A stretch of 64,000 nucleotides of DNA from Salegentibacter sp. 24 (GCF_004362395.1 NZ_SNWE01000003.1:1-64000); one strand, 5' to 3'. Counted from the stretch's first letter, positions 25,905 through 36,474 are shown. Numbers and translations are program-made. Notes: generated by a model from the sequence alone, not told the origin.

Positions 25905-28901
25905 ATGAAAAATAATTACTCGCGCCTAAAATGGGTGGCGCTAATTATTATTGGAGGAATATTATTCTTCCTGTCAAAGTCTGCGACAGCAGCACCCACT
26001 AGCTTCCCTCTTCTGCAACAGCAAGAAGTTTCGGGAATAGTAAAAGATCAAAATGGTATTCCTATTCCTGGCGTGACCGTAAAGGTTAAAAATACAAATC
26101 TAGGTACTGTTACTAATTTAGATGGTGAATTCAACATCACTGCACCTGAGAATGGTATTTTAATCTTTACTTACATAGGATATAAAACTGCAGAAATTCC
26201 GATTGATAACAATGAAGAAATTAGCATTCAATTAGAAGAAGATATTTCTAGCTTGGGTGAAGTCAAAATCAATGCCGGATATTATAATACTACCGAAAGA
26301 GCACGAACAGGAAATATTTCCAGAGTAACCGCAGAGGAAATAGAATTTCAACCGGTGGTGAGCCCTATTGAAGCTCTTGCAGGTAGAATGGCTGGAGTCC
26401 AGATTATTCCCGGAGGTAATTTACCTGGTGGAGCTACGACCATTCGTGTAAGAGGAATTAATAGTTTAAGACAAGAAGGGAACCTTCCACTTTATATTAT
26501 AGATGGGGTCCCGGTGAATTCCGCCCCCATTCAAAGTAACAGCAATTTAGATATTAGTGGAATTGATCCTTTGAACAACATCAATGTTTCTAATATTGAA
26601 AGTATTGAGATTTTAAAGGATGCAGATGCAACCGCAATCTATGGTTCAAGAGGAGCTAATGGAGTAGTATTAATAACAACAAAGCAGGGAAAAATTGGAA
26701 AAACTGAATTTCAGGCACGCGTTTATTCCGGTGTTTCGGAAGTTCCCAATCGCGTGGACTTATTAAATACCCAGGAATATCTTCAAATTAGACGTGCGGC
26801 TTTAGAAAATGATGGCATTGAACCTACAGAAACAAATGCATACGATCTGACTATTTGGGATCAGGACCGCTATACCGATTGGCAAGAAATGTTTTTTGGT
26901 GGATCTGCTCCTGTTACCGATATTAATTTACACGCTTCGGGAGGGAATGAACGCACTACTTTCAGATTGAGTGGATCATTTTACAACCAAGGAACAGTTT
27001 ATTTAGGGGATTATGACTACGAGAAAGTTACAGCAGGAGCACATTTAAGTCACACAACTGAAAATAGAAAATTTCATCTCGACCTATCGGTAAATTATGG
27101 TGCAGATCAAAACAAACTTGCAGGTTATTTGAAATTAACCGGTCCTGCTTTTACTTTACCCCCAAATGCACCCCCTGTATTCAATGATGATGGCAGTCTA
27201 AATTGGGACTCCTGGAGTGAAGCTGGTATCAATAACCCTTTAACCGGTTTTTTTAATACAGGCGATATTGAGGGTCGTACTCTGAATTCAAATTTGCTTC
27301 TTTCTTATGAAGTACTAAATGGCTTAGAATTAAAGTCAAGTTTTGGATACACCACCTACCAGGGCGATGAGCTGATTAGAAGACCTAAAAGATCATTTAA
27401 TCCATCAAGCTCTGGAAGCTCAAATCACAGATCCACCCATTTAATAACTCAAAGAAAATCCTGGATAATTGAGCCTCAGCTAACCTATAATGCCGAGTTA
27501 GGGAAATTAGCTTTAAACGCTATAATCGGGGGGACATTTCAGCGAAGTGAAAATGCTAATTTAAGCCTACAGGGTGAAGGCTATGTCTCCGAATCCCTAA
27601 TAGGAAATTTAAGCGCGGCAGAGAGAATTATTTCAGGTGACAATTTAAGTACGGATTATAGATACAATGCTATTTTTGGTCGTTTAGGTTTTCAATGGGA
27701 TGATAAATACTATCTCAATTTTACTGGCAGAAGAGATGGTTCATCCCGTTTTGGCCCAGGAAAACGTTTAGCAAATTTTGGAGCAATTGGTGCAGCCTGG
27801 ATTTTTACTGAAGAAAAATTTATAAAAAATGCACTCCCGTTTATTTCGTTTGGAAAGTTCAGAGGTAGCTACGGAACTACAGGTAATGATCAAATTGGAG
27901 ATTATGGATATTTCGATGCTTATATAGCTACTATTGGACCTGGTGGATTGTACCCAAACCAGCTTTCAAACCCGGATTATTCATGGGAAATTAACAGGAA
28001 ACTGGAAGCAGCGGTCCAGCTTGGTTTTAATGAAGATAAAATAAATTTAGGAATCAGCTGGTACCGAAATCGTTCTTCCAATCAACTTGTAGGGTATACG
28101 CTCCCTGCGACCACAGGATTTAGTTCAGTTCAGGCTAATTTGCCTGCAACGGTAGAAAATACAGGATTTGAAATAGAATTTTCTAGTCTTAATATAAAAA
28201 CTAAAAATTTCCAATGGCAATCTTCTTTTAACCTTACGCTACCTGAAAACAAACTCGTTAGTTATCCGGGAATAGAAGAATCATCATATGCAAATACTTA
28301 TAGGGTGGGTGAACCCTTAAATATTGCGTTACAATACAGATACGAAGGTATCGATCCTGAAACTGGTTATTACCAGGTTGCGGATATTAATGGTGACGGA
28401 AGTTTTGATTATGATGACAGGATAATTCCCTGGGATCGCGGGCGTAAATTATTTGGAGGGATTAGCAATAGTTTTAAATATAAAAATTTTTCATTGCAGT
28501 TTTTGTGGCAGTTTGTTGAGCAAGAAGGCATATTAGGACTTTTTAATGGCGGTCTTATCCAAAATCAACGCAGAGATGTATTTCAATCTTTGCAAGACGA
28601 TAGCGATTTTCAACAAATATCGACTTCATTTGCAGCTTCACAAGCATACAATAATGTGTTAAGTTCTAATTTCCCGGTTGTGAACGCTTCCTTTCTAAGG
28701 TTAAAAACAATGAATATTAGCTATTCTCTTCCTAGCTCTTTAGTGGAAAATATTGGTTTGTCTTCTGGGAAATTTTTCATTAATGGACTAAACCTTTTAA
28801 CCCTGACACCATATGAAGGTATTGATCCTGAAATGCCTGGAATAGGGACCTCTTTTTCTGCATTAAGAACGGTTACCGGAGGAATTCAAGTAAATTTTTA
28901 A
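25905..28901 (+). CDS. SusC/RagA family TonB-linked outer membrane protein
   Basis: TonB-dependent outer-membrane importer of 998 residues that would form the channel of a SusCD complex. In order: a signal peptide with a hydrophobic core (WVALIIIGGILFFLS), a carboxypeptidase-regulatory-like domain at about 42-113 (VSGIVKDQNGIPIPGVTVKV), the plug at about 130-260 (PLYIIDGVPVNSAP, IESIEILKDADATAIYGSRG with ANGVVLITTK), and the barrel to the C-terminus. It is followed after 10 bp by susD and then by M16 peptidases, with no glycosidase near, so a peptide or protein substrate is more likely than a glycan. The 5' leader is very long and structured. Confidence 0.95.
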   Translation: MKNNYSRLKWVALIIIGGILFFLSKSATAAPTSFPLLQQQEVSGIVKDQNGIPIPGVTVKVKNTNLGTVTNLDGEFNITAPENGILIFTYIGYKTAEIPIDNNEEISIQLEEDISSLGEVKINAGYYNTTERARTGNISRVTAEEIEFQPVVSPIEALAGRMAGVQIIPGGNLPGGATTIRVRGINSLRQEGNLPLYIIDGVPVNSAPIQSNSNLDISGIDPLNNINVSNIESIEILKDADATAIYGSRGANGVVLITTKQGKIGKTEFQARVYSGVSEVPNRVDLLNTQEYLQIRRAALENDGIEPTETNAYDLTIWDQDRYTDWQEMFFGGSAPVTDINLHASGGNERTTFRLSGSFYNQGTVYLGDYDYEKVTAGAHLSHTTENRKFHLDLSVNYGADQNKLAGYLKLTGPAFTLPPNAPPVFNDDGSLNWDSWSEAGINNPLTGFFNTGDIEGRTLNSNLLLSYEVLNGLELKSSFGYTTYQGDELIRRPKRSFNPSSSGSSNHRSTHLITQRKSWIIEPQLTYNAELGKLALNAIIGGTFQRSENANLSLQGEGYVSESLIGNLSAAERIISGDNLSTDYRYNAIFGRLGFQWDDKYYLNFTGRRDGSSRFGPGKRLANFGAIGAAWIFTEEKFIKNALPFISFGKFRGSYGTTGNDQIGDYGYFDAYIATIGPGGLYPNQLSNPDYSWEINRKLEAAVQLGFNEDKINLGISWYRNRSSNQLVGYTLPATTGFSSVQANLPATVENTGFEIEFSSLNIKTKNFQWQSSFNLTLPENKLVSYPGIEESSYANTYRVGEPLNIALQYRYEGIDPETGYYQVADINGDGSFDYDDRIIPWDRGRKLFGGISNSFKYKNFSLQFLWQFVEQEGILGLFNGGLIQNQRRDVFQSLQDDSDFQQISTSFAASQAYNNVLSSNFPVVNASFLRLKTMNISYSLPSSLVENIGLSSGKFFINGLNLLTLTPYEGIDPEMPGIGTSFSALRTVTGGIQVNF

Positions 28902-28911
28902 AATAAAAATC

Positions 28912-30318
28912 ATGCGAAAAAATATATTTCTAAAATTATGCCTGATCCTGTCCATTCTATTGCAATGGTCATGTGAAGATTTTTTAGAGGTGGAAACACC
29001 AAATCATAAAATAGTGAGTGAGACTGTATTCAACAGTGATGAAACTGCCATTAGTGCAATGGATGGAATCTACAACCAATTATTCCGAGCATCATCGTTC
29101 GGTGGTGTCAGAGAAACTAGTGTGCATATACTAGCGGGTCTTTCATCTGACGAATTAATGGCTATCAGACCAACTAATTTGGAATTATTAGAATTCTATC
29201 AAAATGATGTTCAACCAGCTAATACAAGAAACCATTCCTTGTGGTCCAGTGCCTATAATGTCATTTATATGACTAACTCACTAATAGAAGGGATTGAAAC
29301 ATCCGGAAATATAGGTGAAGAGCTTGGCAATAACCTAAAAGGGGAAGCAAAATTTGTCAGGGCCTTTACTTATTTTAATCTGATTAATCTTTACGGGGAG
29401 GTACCCCTTGTGTTAACCACTGATTACCGTGAAAATGCCTTGGTCAGCAGAGTAAGTAAAGAAGAAATTTACGATCAGATTTTAGTAGATCTCTATGAAG
29501 CCTCAGAACTGCTAAGTGTTAAATATAGGAACGAGGACAGGACCAGGGTGAATAAGTTTGCTTCCTTGGCCTTGCTTGCCAGAGTTAATCTTTACCTGGA
29601 AAACTGGCCTGAGGCTGAGAGACTAAGTAGTGAGGTAATCGCACAAAGTAATCAATATGAAATCCTGGAGGATTTGAACCAGGTTTTTCTTGCCAACAGC
29701 AAGGAGGCCATCTGGCAAATTTCACCCATTGGAGGCAGTGGTGGGATTCTTTCCTTTACCACCGAAGGGTCCGTATTTATATTTAACCCAAACTTTCCTT
29801 CTCTAACAAAAGTGGCTCTTACCACAGATCTTGTCGAGTCCTTTGAAAACGGTGATAAACGAGTTGAAAACTGGATTGGCCAGCACGAACCTACAGGTTA
29901 TTCATATGCTTTCAAATATAAAGATCGAAACAGTCTATATAATATAACGGAATATTCTATGGTACTTCGACTAGCAGAACAGTATTTAATCAGGGCAGAA
30001 GCAAGAGCTATGCAAGGGGATCTATCGATGGCTCTGAAAGATTTAGATAAAATTAGACAAAGAGCAGGGCTATCAGATATTGAAGAGGTAAATCCAAATA
30101 TTGAATCTGAGGAATTATTAGATCTATTGATGGAAGCAAGAAGAAAGGAGCTATTTACTGAGTGGGGACATCGTTGGATGGATCTAAAACGGACCGGTCG
30201 GGCATTATCAGTTCTTAGTACAAAGTCTTCAGGCTTTGAAAATACAGACATACTTTACCCTATTCCAGCAGAAGAAAGAATGAAAAATCCAAATTTAAAT
30301 CAAAACCCAGGTTATTAG
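28912..30318 (+). CDS. RagB/SusD family nutrient-uptake outer membrane lipoprotein
   Basis: Surface lipoprotein that forms the lid of the SusCD transporter, 468 residues. The signal ends in the lipobox LLQWSC followed by EDFLEVETP, a classic SusD start. The helical TPR-like body is recognisable by FNSDETAISAMDGIYNQLFR, RAFTYFNLINLYGEVPLV and ARVNLYLENWPEAERLSSEV. The C-terminal part has YLIRAEARAMQGDLSMALKD, RRKELFTEWGHRWMDLKRTG and LYPIPAEERMKNPNLNQNPGY. It is shorter than many SusD proteins. A decayed copy of its last 77 codons lies at 33357. It belongs to one operon with susC and the first M16 gene (3-bp gap). Confidence 0.94.
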   Translation: MRKNIFLKLCLILSILLQWSCEDFLEVETPNHKIVSETVFNSDETAISAMDGIYNQLFRASSFGGVRETSVHILAGLSSDELMAIRPTNLELLEFYQNDVQPANTRNHSLWSSAYNVIYMTNSLIEGIETSGNIGEELGNNLKGEAKFVRAFTYFNLINLYGEVPLVLTTDYRENALVSRVSKEEIYDQILVDLYEASELLSVKYRNEDRTRVNKFASLALLARVNLYLENWPEAERLSSEVIAQSNQYEILEDLNQVFLANSKEAIWQISPIGGSGGILSFTTEGSVFIFNPNFPSLTKVALTTDLVESFENGDKRVENWIGQHEPTGYSYAFKYKDRNSLYNITEYSMVLRLAEQYLIRAEARAMQGDLSMALKDLDKIRQRAGLSDIEEVNPNIESEELLDLLMEARRKELFTEWGHRWMDLKRTGRALSVLSTKSSGFENTDILYPIPAEERMKNPNLNQNPGY

Positions 30319-30321
30319 GTT

Positions 30322-33201
30322 ATGAGAACACGAAACATTCAATCGATTATTTCTTTAATTTTATTATTACAAATAAATTTAACGAATGGTCAAAACTTAG
30401 CTGAATCGGATATACTTCCATTAGACCCTAGTATTCGGTATGGGGAACTCGATAATGGCTTTAAGTATTATATTAAGCCAACTTATGACAAAGATCCCAA
30501 GCTTCACCTCTCTTTAATAGTAAATGCCGGGACAAATCATGAAGATCAGGACCAGGTAGAGCTGAGTCATTTTCTCGAACATATGGCATTTAAATCTAGT
30601 AAAAATATTCCCGGGGGAATCCATCAAAAACTTAAAGAAAGTACCGGTTTAGGGTTAAATATGTTCGATGTTAACGCCCATCCAGGTCCTAAATCAACCA
30701 CATACATATTCAAGTCACCGGTAAATAATATGCCTGCCCTTGATCTCGCATTACTCTGGTTTGAGGATATTGCAAAAGGAAAATTAAAACTTACGGAACA
30801 GGAAATAGATCAGGAAAAGGGTCCATTTACGCAGGAATATATAACAAGGGGCGGTGATAATTTCAAGAAAATAATTCAGCAAAATAAAGTTAAATCCAAT
30901 TTAATCCCAGGAAATAAGGACCAAACCAATTTGCTAAAGGATATTGAAAATATGAATTACAAAGCCTTAAGACGATACTATAAAGACTGGTACCGTCCGG
31001 ACCTAATGGCGATAAGCATAGTTGGGAATATTAGAAATACGGATAGCCTAGAAAGAGCTATACAGGAGCGTTTTTCAGATATTCCAGTTAAGAAAAAACC
31101 TAGGTTGGTTACTGATTACGATTCCCTGTATTATCATCAAGACAATAAATTCGCGAAAGTATTGACCCAAGACACATTGGATTCTGAAATTGAATTTCAA
31201 CTCTTCTATAAAGACAGGGAAACTTTTTCCAAACTCCAGACTATGGATGGGGCTTACCAAATATTGAAATGGAATCTCCTAACAAATATCCTCAATCAAA
31301 GATTAAAAGAAAAGTCCTATACTTATAATTCTTTCTATACCGCAAGGTCCAATTATACTTATAAACTTTCCAATATTCCTATATCCCTGCAAATACTTAT
31401 AACTAGTGAAGGTAACAAATATAAAGATGCACTCGCGGAAACCGCGGCTGTGTTAAAACAACTTTATAAATATGGAGTTGGTAAAGCTGAATTTAACCAA
31501 GCGGTAGAGAAGCAACTTGATGATATTCGGGTAGATTATTCGGAAAATTCTCGATATTGGTCATACCCAATAAAAGCTCATTTTATTTCTGGCGAGGCAT
31601 TGCCCGCCGATAAGCTTAAATTACTAAAAAACTGGCTTTCAAATTACAACAGGCTTGATTTTAATTCCTTTATCCGAAAAATATCGTTTGACAGACCTGA
31701 AAGTATCGGGGTCCTGATTCCTGCTAAGTTTAAGGATCTCAATATAACAGAAAATCTAACTAGAGATGTTCTCAAAGGTTCCTTTACGGACAAAACCAAA
31801 CCCTATACTCCGCCGAAAACCCCTGAAAGGTTAATGAGTGAGAAGGAAATAAAAAAATTGCAACCATCCGAAAATATCGATTTAGGATTTGGAGAGTCCG
31901 GAGCTAAGGAACTAATTCTTGAAAATGGAATTAAAGTAATGCTTTATTCTCATGAACCCGAAGGTGTTAATAAAAATGATATTTTTATTCATGGATTTAC
32001 ACCAATTGGTGCGATTAATTTTCCAAAAGGAGATTATTTTTCTGCCGTTAACTCAGCAGAAATTATACTTAATAGTGGCGTCGGTGAACTAAATAAGTTT
32101 GAACTGCAACGCTTTCTCTCCTCTACAAGTCTTAATTGGCATCTTATTGATTTGTATATAAATAATCTTGAATCCGGAATACAAATGCACAGTAGTTCGA
32201 GGGATCTGGAAATCATGTTACAAGTGATTCGTCTTCATATGCAAAAAGCAAATGTTTCAGAAATGGCTTTCAAAGACTGGAAAGCGAATGCTATCAAAAT
32301 GAAATCCAATACGTTATTTGATATTAAAAGCCAGGATTTAAAAATGCTTATTAATGATTATTTTGAAGATTATTCCGAGGTAACTTACGGCACAAGACGA
32401 TTTAAAGGCATTGAAAAAACGAAGCTGGAAAAAGCTGAAAAAATTTATAATCGGATTTTTAATAATCCCGAGCGTTTTACCTTTGTAATCAATGGAAATT
32501 TCTCCATAGATTCCATAATCCCTTTAGTTAATAAATATTTAGGTACGCTACCAGTATCAGATGCAGAATTTAATCAGGACGTTTCAGAAAAGCAATATGA
32601 TTTAGCCCCTAAAGGTCCTGTTTATAAGGAATTTGCATTTCCTGGAAATTATACTAAGAAGAATAATCTATATATGTCATATATTATTAAAAAAACCAAG
32701 GATCCTTCAGATTGGAGAGAAAAAATTAAAGTTAAAGCTCTGGGCGCTGTCACAAATACCAAAATGTGGGGTTTACGTTTTGACAAGGGCTATCCTCTTT
32801 ATGCCCCAGGAGCAGGTGCTAATTACAATATGGTTAAAAATCGATATGAAATCCAGACCTATTTTAATACCGAACCCGCTGAAATTGAAAATCTCAGAGA
32901 GGAATTTAAAAAAATAATGATTCACTTGAAAACTGAAAAGGTACCTAAAAGCATTTTAGAGCAAAGCCTTGAAAGAATGCTAAATATATATAATCCAGAA
33001 ACCGGGGGCAATACCCACAGGTGGGTGCAGAAAAAGCTCTATAATCATTATCGGTTTAATTTACCATGGGTTGAAAATTCAGAAATTCACCAGTTCATAA
33101 AAGAACTTACACCATCCGATATTCAGGAAACTGCAAAAAAATATTTTCAAGACGAAAACTTATTTGAATTCGTAATCAAAGAGAAAAAAGAAGACTTATA
33201 A
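30322..33201 (+). CDS. M16 family zinc metallopeptidase, copy 1 (pitrilysin-like)
   Basis: Secreted two-domain peptidase of 959 residues. A signal peptide (IQSIISLILLLQINLTNGQ) is followed by the first M16 domain with the inverted zinc motif HFLEH (LSHFLEHMAFKSS, about residue 88) and the downstream glutamate in EIDQEKGPFTQEY. A second M16 repeat begins near residue 530 (GAKELILENGIKVMLYSHE) and ends near 950. The length and double-domain layout fit periplasmic M16B pitrilysin-type enzymes, which cut short peptides in a closed chamber. It is coupled to susD (3 bp apart). It differs from copy 2 most strongly just after the zinc motif (residues about 93-128), which may alter substrate choice. 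Confidence 0.93.
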   Translation: MRTRNIQSIISLILLLQINLTNGQNLAESDILPLDPSIRYGELDNGFKYYIKPTYDKDPKLHLSLIVNAGTNHEDQDQVELSHFLEHMAFKSSKNIPGGIHQKLKESTGLGLNMFDVNAHPGPKSTTYIFKSPVNNMPALDLALLWFEDIAKGKLKLTEQEIDQEKGPFTQEYITRGGDNFKKIIQQNKVKSNLIPGNKDQTNLLKDIENMNYKALRRYYKDWYRPDLMAISIVGNIRNTDSLERAIQERFSDIPVKKKPRLVTDYDSLYYHQDNKFAKVLTQDTLDSEIEFQLFYKDRETFSKLQTMDGAYQILKWNLLTNILNQRLKEKSYTYNSFYTARSNYTYKLSNIPISLQILITSEGNKYKDALAETAAVLKQLYKYGVGKAEFNQAVEKQLDDIRVDYSENSRYWSYPIKAHFISGEALPADKLKLLKNWLSNYNRLDFNSFIRKISFDRPESIGVLIPAKFKDLNITENLTRDVLKGSFTDKTKPYTPPKTPERLMSEKEIKKLQPSENIDLGFGESGAKELILENGIKVMLYSHEPEGVNKNDIFIHGFTPIGAINFPKGDYFSAVNSAEIILNSGVGELNKFELQRFLSSTSLNWHLIDLYINNLESGIQMHSSSRDLEIMLQVIRLHMQKANVSEMAFKDWKANAIKMKSNTLFDIKSQDLKMLINDYFEDYSEVTYGTRRFKGIEKTKLEKAEKIYNRIFNNPERFTFVINGNFSIDSIIPLVNKYLGTLPVSDAEFNQDVSEKQYDLAPKGPVYKEFAFPGNYTKKNNLYMSYIIKKTKDPSDWREKIKVKALGAVTNTKMWGLRFDKGYPLYAPGAGANYNMVKNRYEIQTYFNTEPAEIENLREEFKKIMIHLKTEKVPKSILEQSLERMLNIYNPETGGNTHRWVQKKLYNHYRFNLPWVENSEIHQFIKELTPSDIQETAKKYFQDENLFEFVIKEKKEDL

Positions 33202-33207
33202 AAAAAA

Positions 33208-33234
33208 GAACAAGCCGGATTTCTCGGCTTGTTC
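33208..33234 (+). terminator. Terminator after M16 copy 1
   Basis: GAACAAGCCG and CGGCTTGTTC form a perfect 10-bp stem with a 7-base loop. The T run is weak on this strand; seven A residues precede the stem, so it may also act leftwards. The same element recurs at 36475. Confidence 0.7.
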
Positions 33235-33256
33235 TCAATATGCATTTTTTTAAATT

Positions 33257-33347
33257 TTAAAATGCATTTAACACTATTCCAGCACCTGTTTTCCTGTTCA
33301 TTAGAGCAGGATCATCATATACCGGGTAAGGTGTCCCTCCCGGAGTG
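33257..33347 (-). pseudogene. DUF6520 gene tail left at the duplication junction
   Basis: Read on the minus strand, this encodes only the last 30 or so residues of a DUF6520 protein (TPGGTPYPVYDDPALMNRK, ending NAF and stop). It matches the end of the intact gene at 36524-36614 with a few changes. The homology stops at GGAGTG, where the susD fragment begins after a short filler. Confidence 0.88.
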
Positions 33348-33356
33348 CCAGCTGCT

Positions 33357-33587
33357 GAAGAGATTAACACAAGTATTGAACCTGAGGAATTATTAGACCC
33401 GCTAATCCAAAAGAAAAGAACTTTTTACGAAATAGGAAATCCCTGGATGGATCTAAAAAGAAAAGGTCGGGCAATATCAGTACTTAGTACAAATTCTTAA
33501 GGCTCTAAAAATACAGACAAACTTTTTCCTATTCCAGCAGAAGTAAGAATCAAAAATCCAAATTTAAATCAAACCCCAGGTTATTAG
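33357..33587 (+). pseudogene. Decayed susD 3' fragment at the duplication junction
   Basis: This encodes the last 77 codons of the SusD at 28912-30318: PEELLDPLIQ, GNPWMDLKRKGRAISVLSTN, then an in-frame TAA, then LFPIPAEVRIKNPNLNQTPGY. It has no start and one internal stop, so it is not functional, but it still supplies the sequence directly before M16 copy 2. Confidence 0.92.
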
Positions 33588-33590
33588 GTT

Positions 33591-36470
33591 ATGAAAACTC
33601 GAAACATTCAAACATTTATTTCTTTAATTTTATTATTACATTTTAATTTAACGAATGGTCAAAACTTAGCTGAATCGGATATACTTCCATTAGACCCAAG
33701 TATTCAGTATGGGGAACTCGATAATGGTTTTAAGTATTATATTAAACCTACTTATGACAAAGATCCCAAGCTTCACCTCTCTTTAATAGTAAATGCCGGG
33801 ACAAATCATGAAGATCAGGACCAGGTAGAACTGAGTCATTTTCTAGAACATATGGCATTCAAATCGAGTCAAAACTTTCCCCACGGTCTCGATCAAATAA
33901 TCAAAGAAAGCACCAGTTTAGGGTTAAATATATTCGATGTAAACGCCCAAACTACTCCTAAATCAACTATATATTTATTCAAATCACCGGTAAATAATAA
34001 GCCCGCGCTTGATCTTGCATTACTTTGGTTTGAGGATATTGCAAAAGGAAAATTAAAACTTACTGATAAGGAAATAGATCAGGAAAAGGGTGCTTTTACA
34101 CAGGAATATATAACCGGAGGCGGAGATAATTTCGAGAAAAGACTTCAGCAAAATAAACTTATTTCCAAGTTAATCCCAGGAGTTAAGGTTCGAACCAATT
34201 TGCTAAAGGATATTGAAAATATGAATTACAAAGCCTTAAGACGATACTATAAAGACTGGTACCGTCCGGACCTAATGGCGATAAGCATAGTTGGGAATAT
34301 TAGAAATACGGATAGCCTAGAAAGAGCTATACAGGAGCGTTTTTCAGATATTCCAGTTAAGAAAAAACCTAGGTTGGTTACTGATTACGATTCCCTGTAT
34401 TTTAATCAAGAATATAGATTCGCTAAAGTATTAACTGAAGATTCCTTGGATTCAGAAATTGAATTTCAACTCTTCTATAAAGACAGGGAAACTTTTTCCA
34501 AACTCCCAACTATGGATGGGGCTTACCAAATATTGAAATGGAATCTCCTAACTGATATCCTCAATCAAAGATTAAAAGAAAAGTCCTATACTTATAATTC
34601 TTTCTATACCGCAAGGTCAAATTATACTTATAAAAATTCCCTAGTGCCTCTATCACTCCGAATAATTATAAAAAGTGAAGGAAATAAATATAAAAAAGCA
34701 CTCGCGGAAACCGCTGCTGTGTTAAAACAACTTTATAAATATGGGGTTGGTAAAACTGAATTTGACCAGGCGATAGAGAGACAACTCGATAATATTCGGA
34801 TAGATCATCCGGAAAATACTCGATATTGGTCATCCCCAATCAGAGCTCATCTTATTTCGGGCGAAGCATTGCCCGCCGATAAGCTAAAATTACTAAAAAC
34901 CTGGCTTTCAAATTACAACAGGCCTGATTTTAATTCCTTTATCCGAAAAATATCGTTTGACAGACCTGAAAGTATCGGGGTCCTGATTCCTGCTAAGTTT
35001 AAGGATCTCAATATAACAGAAAATCTAACTAGAGATGTTCTCAAAGGTTCCTTTTCGGACAAAACCAAACCCTATACTCTGCCGAAAATCCCTGAAAGGT
35101 TAATGAGTGAGAAGGAAATAAAAAAATTGCAACCATCCGAATATATCGATTTAGGATTTGGAGTGTCCGGTGCAAAGGAGTTAATTCTAGAAAATGGAAT
35201 TAAAATAATGTTATATTCTCATCAACCCGAAGGCGTTAATGAAAATGATATTTTTATTCATGGATTTACACCAATTGGTGCGATGAATTTTCCAAAAACA
35301 GATTATTTTTCTGCCGTTAACTCAGCAGAAATTATACTTAATAGTGGCGTCGGTGAACTAAATAAGTTTGAACTGCAGCGCTTTCTTTCACCAACAAGCC
35401 TTAATTGGCATCTTCTTGATTTATATATAAATAACCTTGAATCCGGCATAGAAATGCACAGTAGTCTGAGAGATCTGGAAATCATGTTACAAGTGATTCG
35501 TCTTCATATGCAAAAAGCAAATGCTTCTAAAATGGCTTTTACGGACTGGAAAGCGAATGCTATCAAAATGAAATCCAATACGTTATTTGATATTAAAAGC
35601 CAGGATTTGAAGATATTTATTAAAGATTATTTTGAGGATCATTCTGGTGTAACTTACGGCACAAGACGATTTGAAGGCATTGAAAAAACTAAACTAGATA
35701 GAGCTGAAAAAATCTATAATCAAATTTTTAATAATTCCGAACGTTTTACCTTTATAATCAATGGAAATTTCTCCATAGACTCCATTATCCCTTTAGTTAA
35801 TAAATATTTAGGTACGCTACCAGTATCAGATGCAGAATTTAATCAGGACGTTTCAGAAGAGAATTATGATTTAGCCCCTAAAGGTCCTGTTTATAAAGAG
35901 TTTGCATTTCCTGGAAATTATACTAAGAAGAATAATCTATATATGTCATATATTATTAAAAAAACCACGGATTCTTTGGACTGGAGAGAAAGAATTAAAG
36001 TTAAAGCCCTGGGCGCTGTCACAAATACCAAAATGTGGGGTTTACGTTTTGACAAGGGATATCCACTTTACTCCCCGGGAGCAGGTGCTAAATACAATAT
36101 GGTTAAAAATCGATATGAAATCCATACCTATTTTAATACCGAACCCGCTGAAATTGAAAATCTCAGAAAGGAATTTAAAAAAATAATGATTCACTTGAAA
36201 ACTGAAAAGATACCTAAAAGCATTTTAGAGCAAAGCCTTGAAAGAATGCTAAATATATATAATCCAGAAACCGGGGGCAATACCCACAGGTGGGTGCAGA
36301 AAAAACTCTATAATCATTACCGGTTTAATTTACCCTGGGTTGAAAATTTAGAAATTCACCAGTTCATAAAAGAACTTACACCATCCGATATTCAGGAAAC
36401 TGCAAAAAAATATTTTCAAGACGAAAACTTATTTGAATTCGTAATCAAAGAGAAAAAAGAAGACTTATAA
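33591..36470 (+). CDS. M16 family zinc metallopeptidase, copy 2 (pitrilysin-like)
   Basis: Paralog of the first M16 enzyme with the same length (959 residues), signal peptide, zinc motif (LSHFLEHMAFKSS) and glutamate region (EIDQEKGAFTQEY). The two proteins are nearly alike over most of their length. Differences cluster after the zinc site (QNFPHGLDQIIKESTS against KNIPGGIHQKLKESTG), around residues 270-285 and 355-370, and in the third quarter. All catalytic residues are kept, so both copies are probably active. There is no obvious promoter between the decayed susD tail and this gene. It could be read from the operon upstream if the terminator at 33208 leaks. Confidence 0.93.
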   Translation: MKTRNIQTFISLILLLHFNLTNGQNLAESDILPLDPSIQYGELDNGFKYYIKPTYDKDPKLHLSLIVNAGTNHEDQDQVELSHFLEHMAFKSSQNFPHGLDQIIKESTSLGLNIFDVNAQTTPKSTIYLFKSPVNNKPALDLALLWFEDIAKGKLKLTDKEIDQEKGAFTQEYITGGGDNFEKRLQQNKLISKLIPGVKVRTNLLKDIENMNYKALRRYYKDWYRPDLMAISIVGNIRNTDSLERAIQERFSDIPVKKKPRLVTDYDSLYFNQEYRFAKVLTEDSLDSEIEFQLFYKDRETFSKLPTMDGAYQILKWNLLTDILNQRLKEKSYTYNSFYTARSNYTYKNSLVPLSLRIIIKSEGNKYKKALAETAAVLKQLYKYGVGKTEFDQAIERQLDNIRIDHPENTRYWSSPIRAHLISGEALPADKLKLLKTWLSNYNRPDFNSFIRKISFDRPESIGVLIPAKFKDLNITENLTRDVLKGSFSDKTKPYTLPKIPERLMSEKEIKKLQPSEYIDLGFGVSGAKELILENGIKIMLYSHQPEGVNENDIFIHGFTPIGAMNFPKTDYFSAVNSAEIILNSGVGELNKFELQRFLSPTSLNWHLLDLYINNLESGIEMHSSLRDLEIMLQVIRLHMQKANASKMAFTDWKANAIKMKSNTLFDIKSQDLKIFIKDYFEDHSGVTYGTRRFEGIEKTKLDRAEKIYNQIFNNSERFTFIINGNFSIDSIIPLVNKYLGTLPVSDAEFNQDVSEENYDLAPKGPVYKEFAFPGNYTKKNNLYMSYIIKKTTDSLDWRERIKVKALGAVTNTKMWGLRFDKGYPLYSPGAGAKYNMVKNRYEIHTYFNTEPAEIENLRKEFKKIMIHLKTEKIPKSILEQSLERMLNIYNPETGGNTHRWVQKKLYNHYRFNLPWVENLEIHQFIKELTPSDIQETAKKYFQDENLFEFVIKEKKEDL

Positions 36471-36474
36471 AAAA

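Larger units (their letters stand above)
30084..33347. repeat. Tandem duplication, unit A (3.27 kb)
   Basis: Unit A covers the end of susD, the first M16 gene, its terminator and the tail of a DUF6520 gene. Unit B repeats the same order. The offset is about 3,269 bp. Positions 30924-31132 are identical to 34193-34401 (209 bp), while other parts have clearly diverged. Confidence 0.9.
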
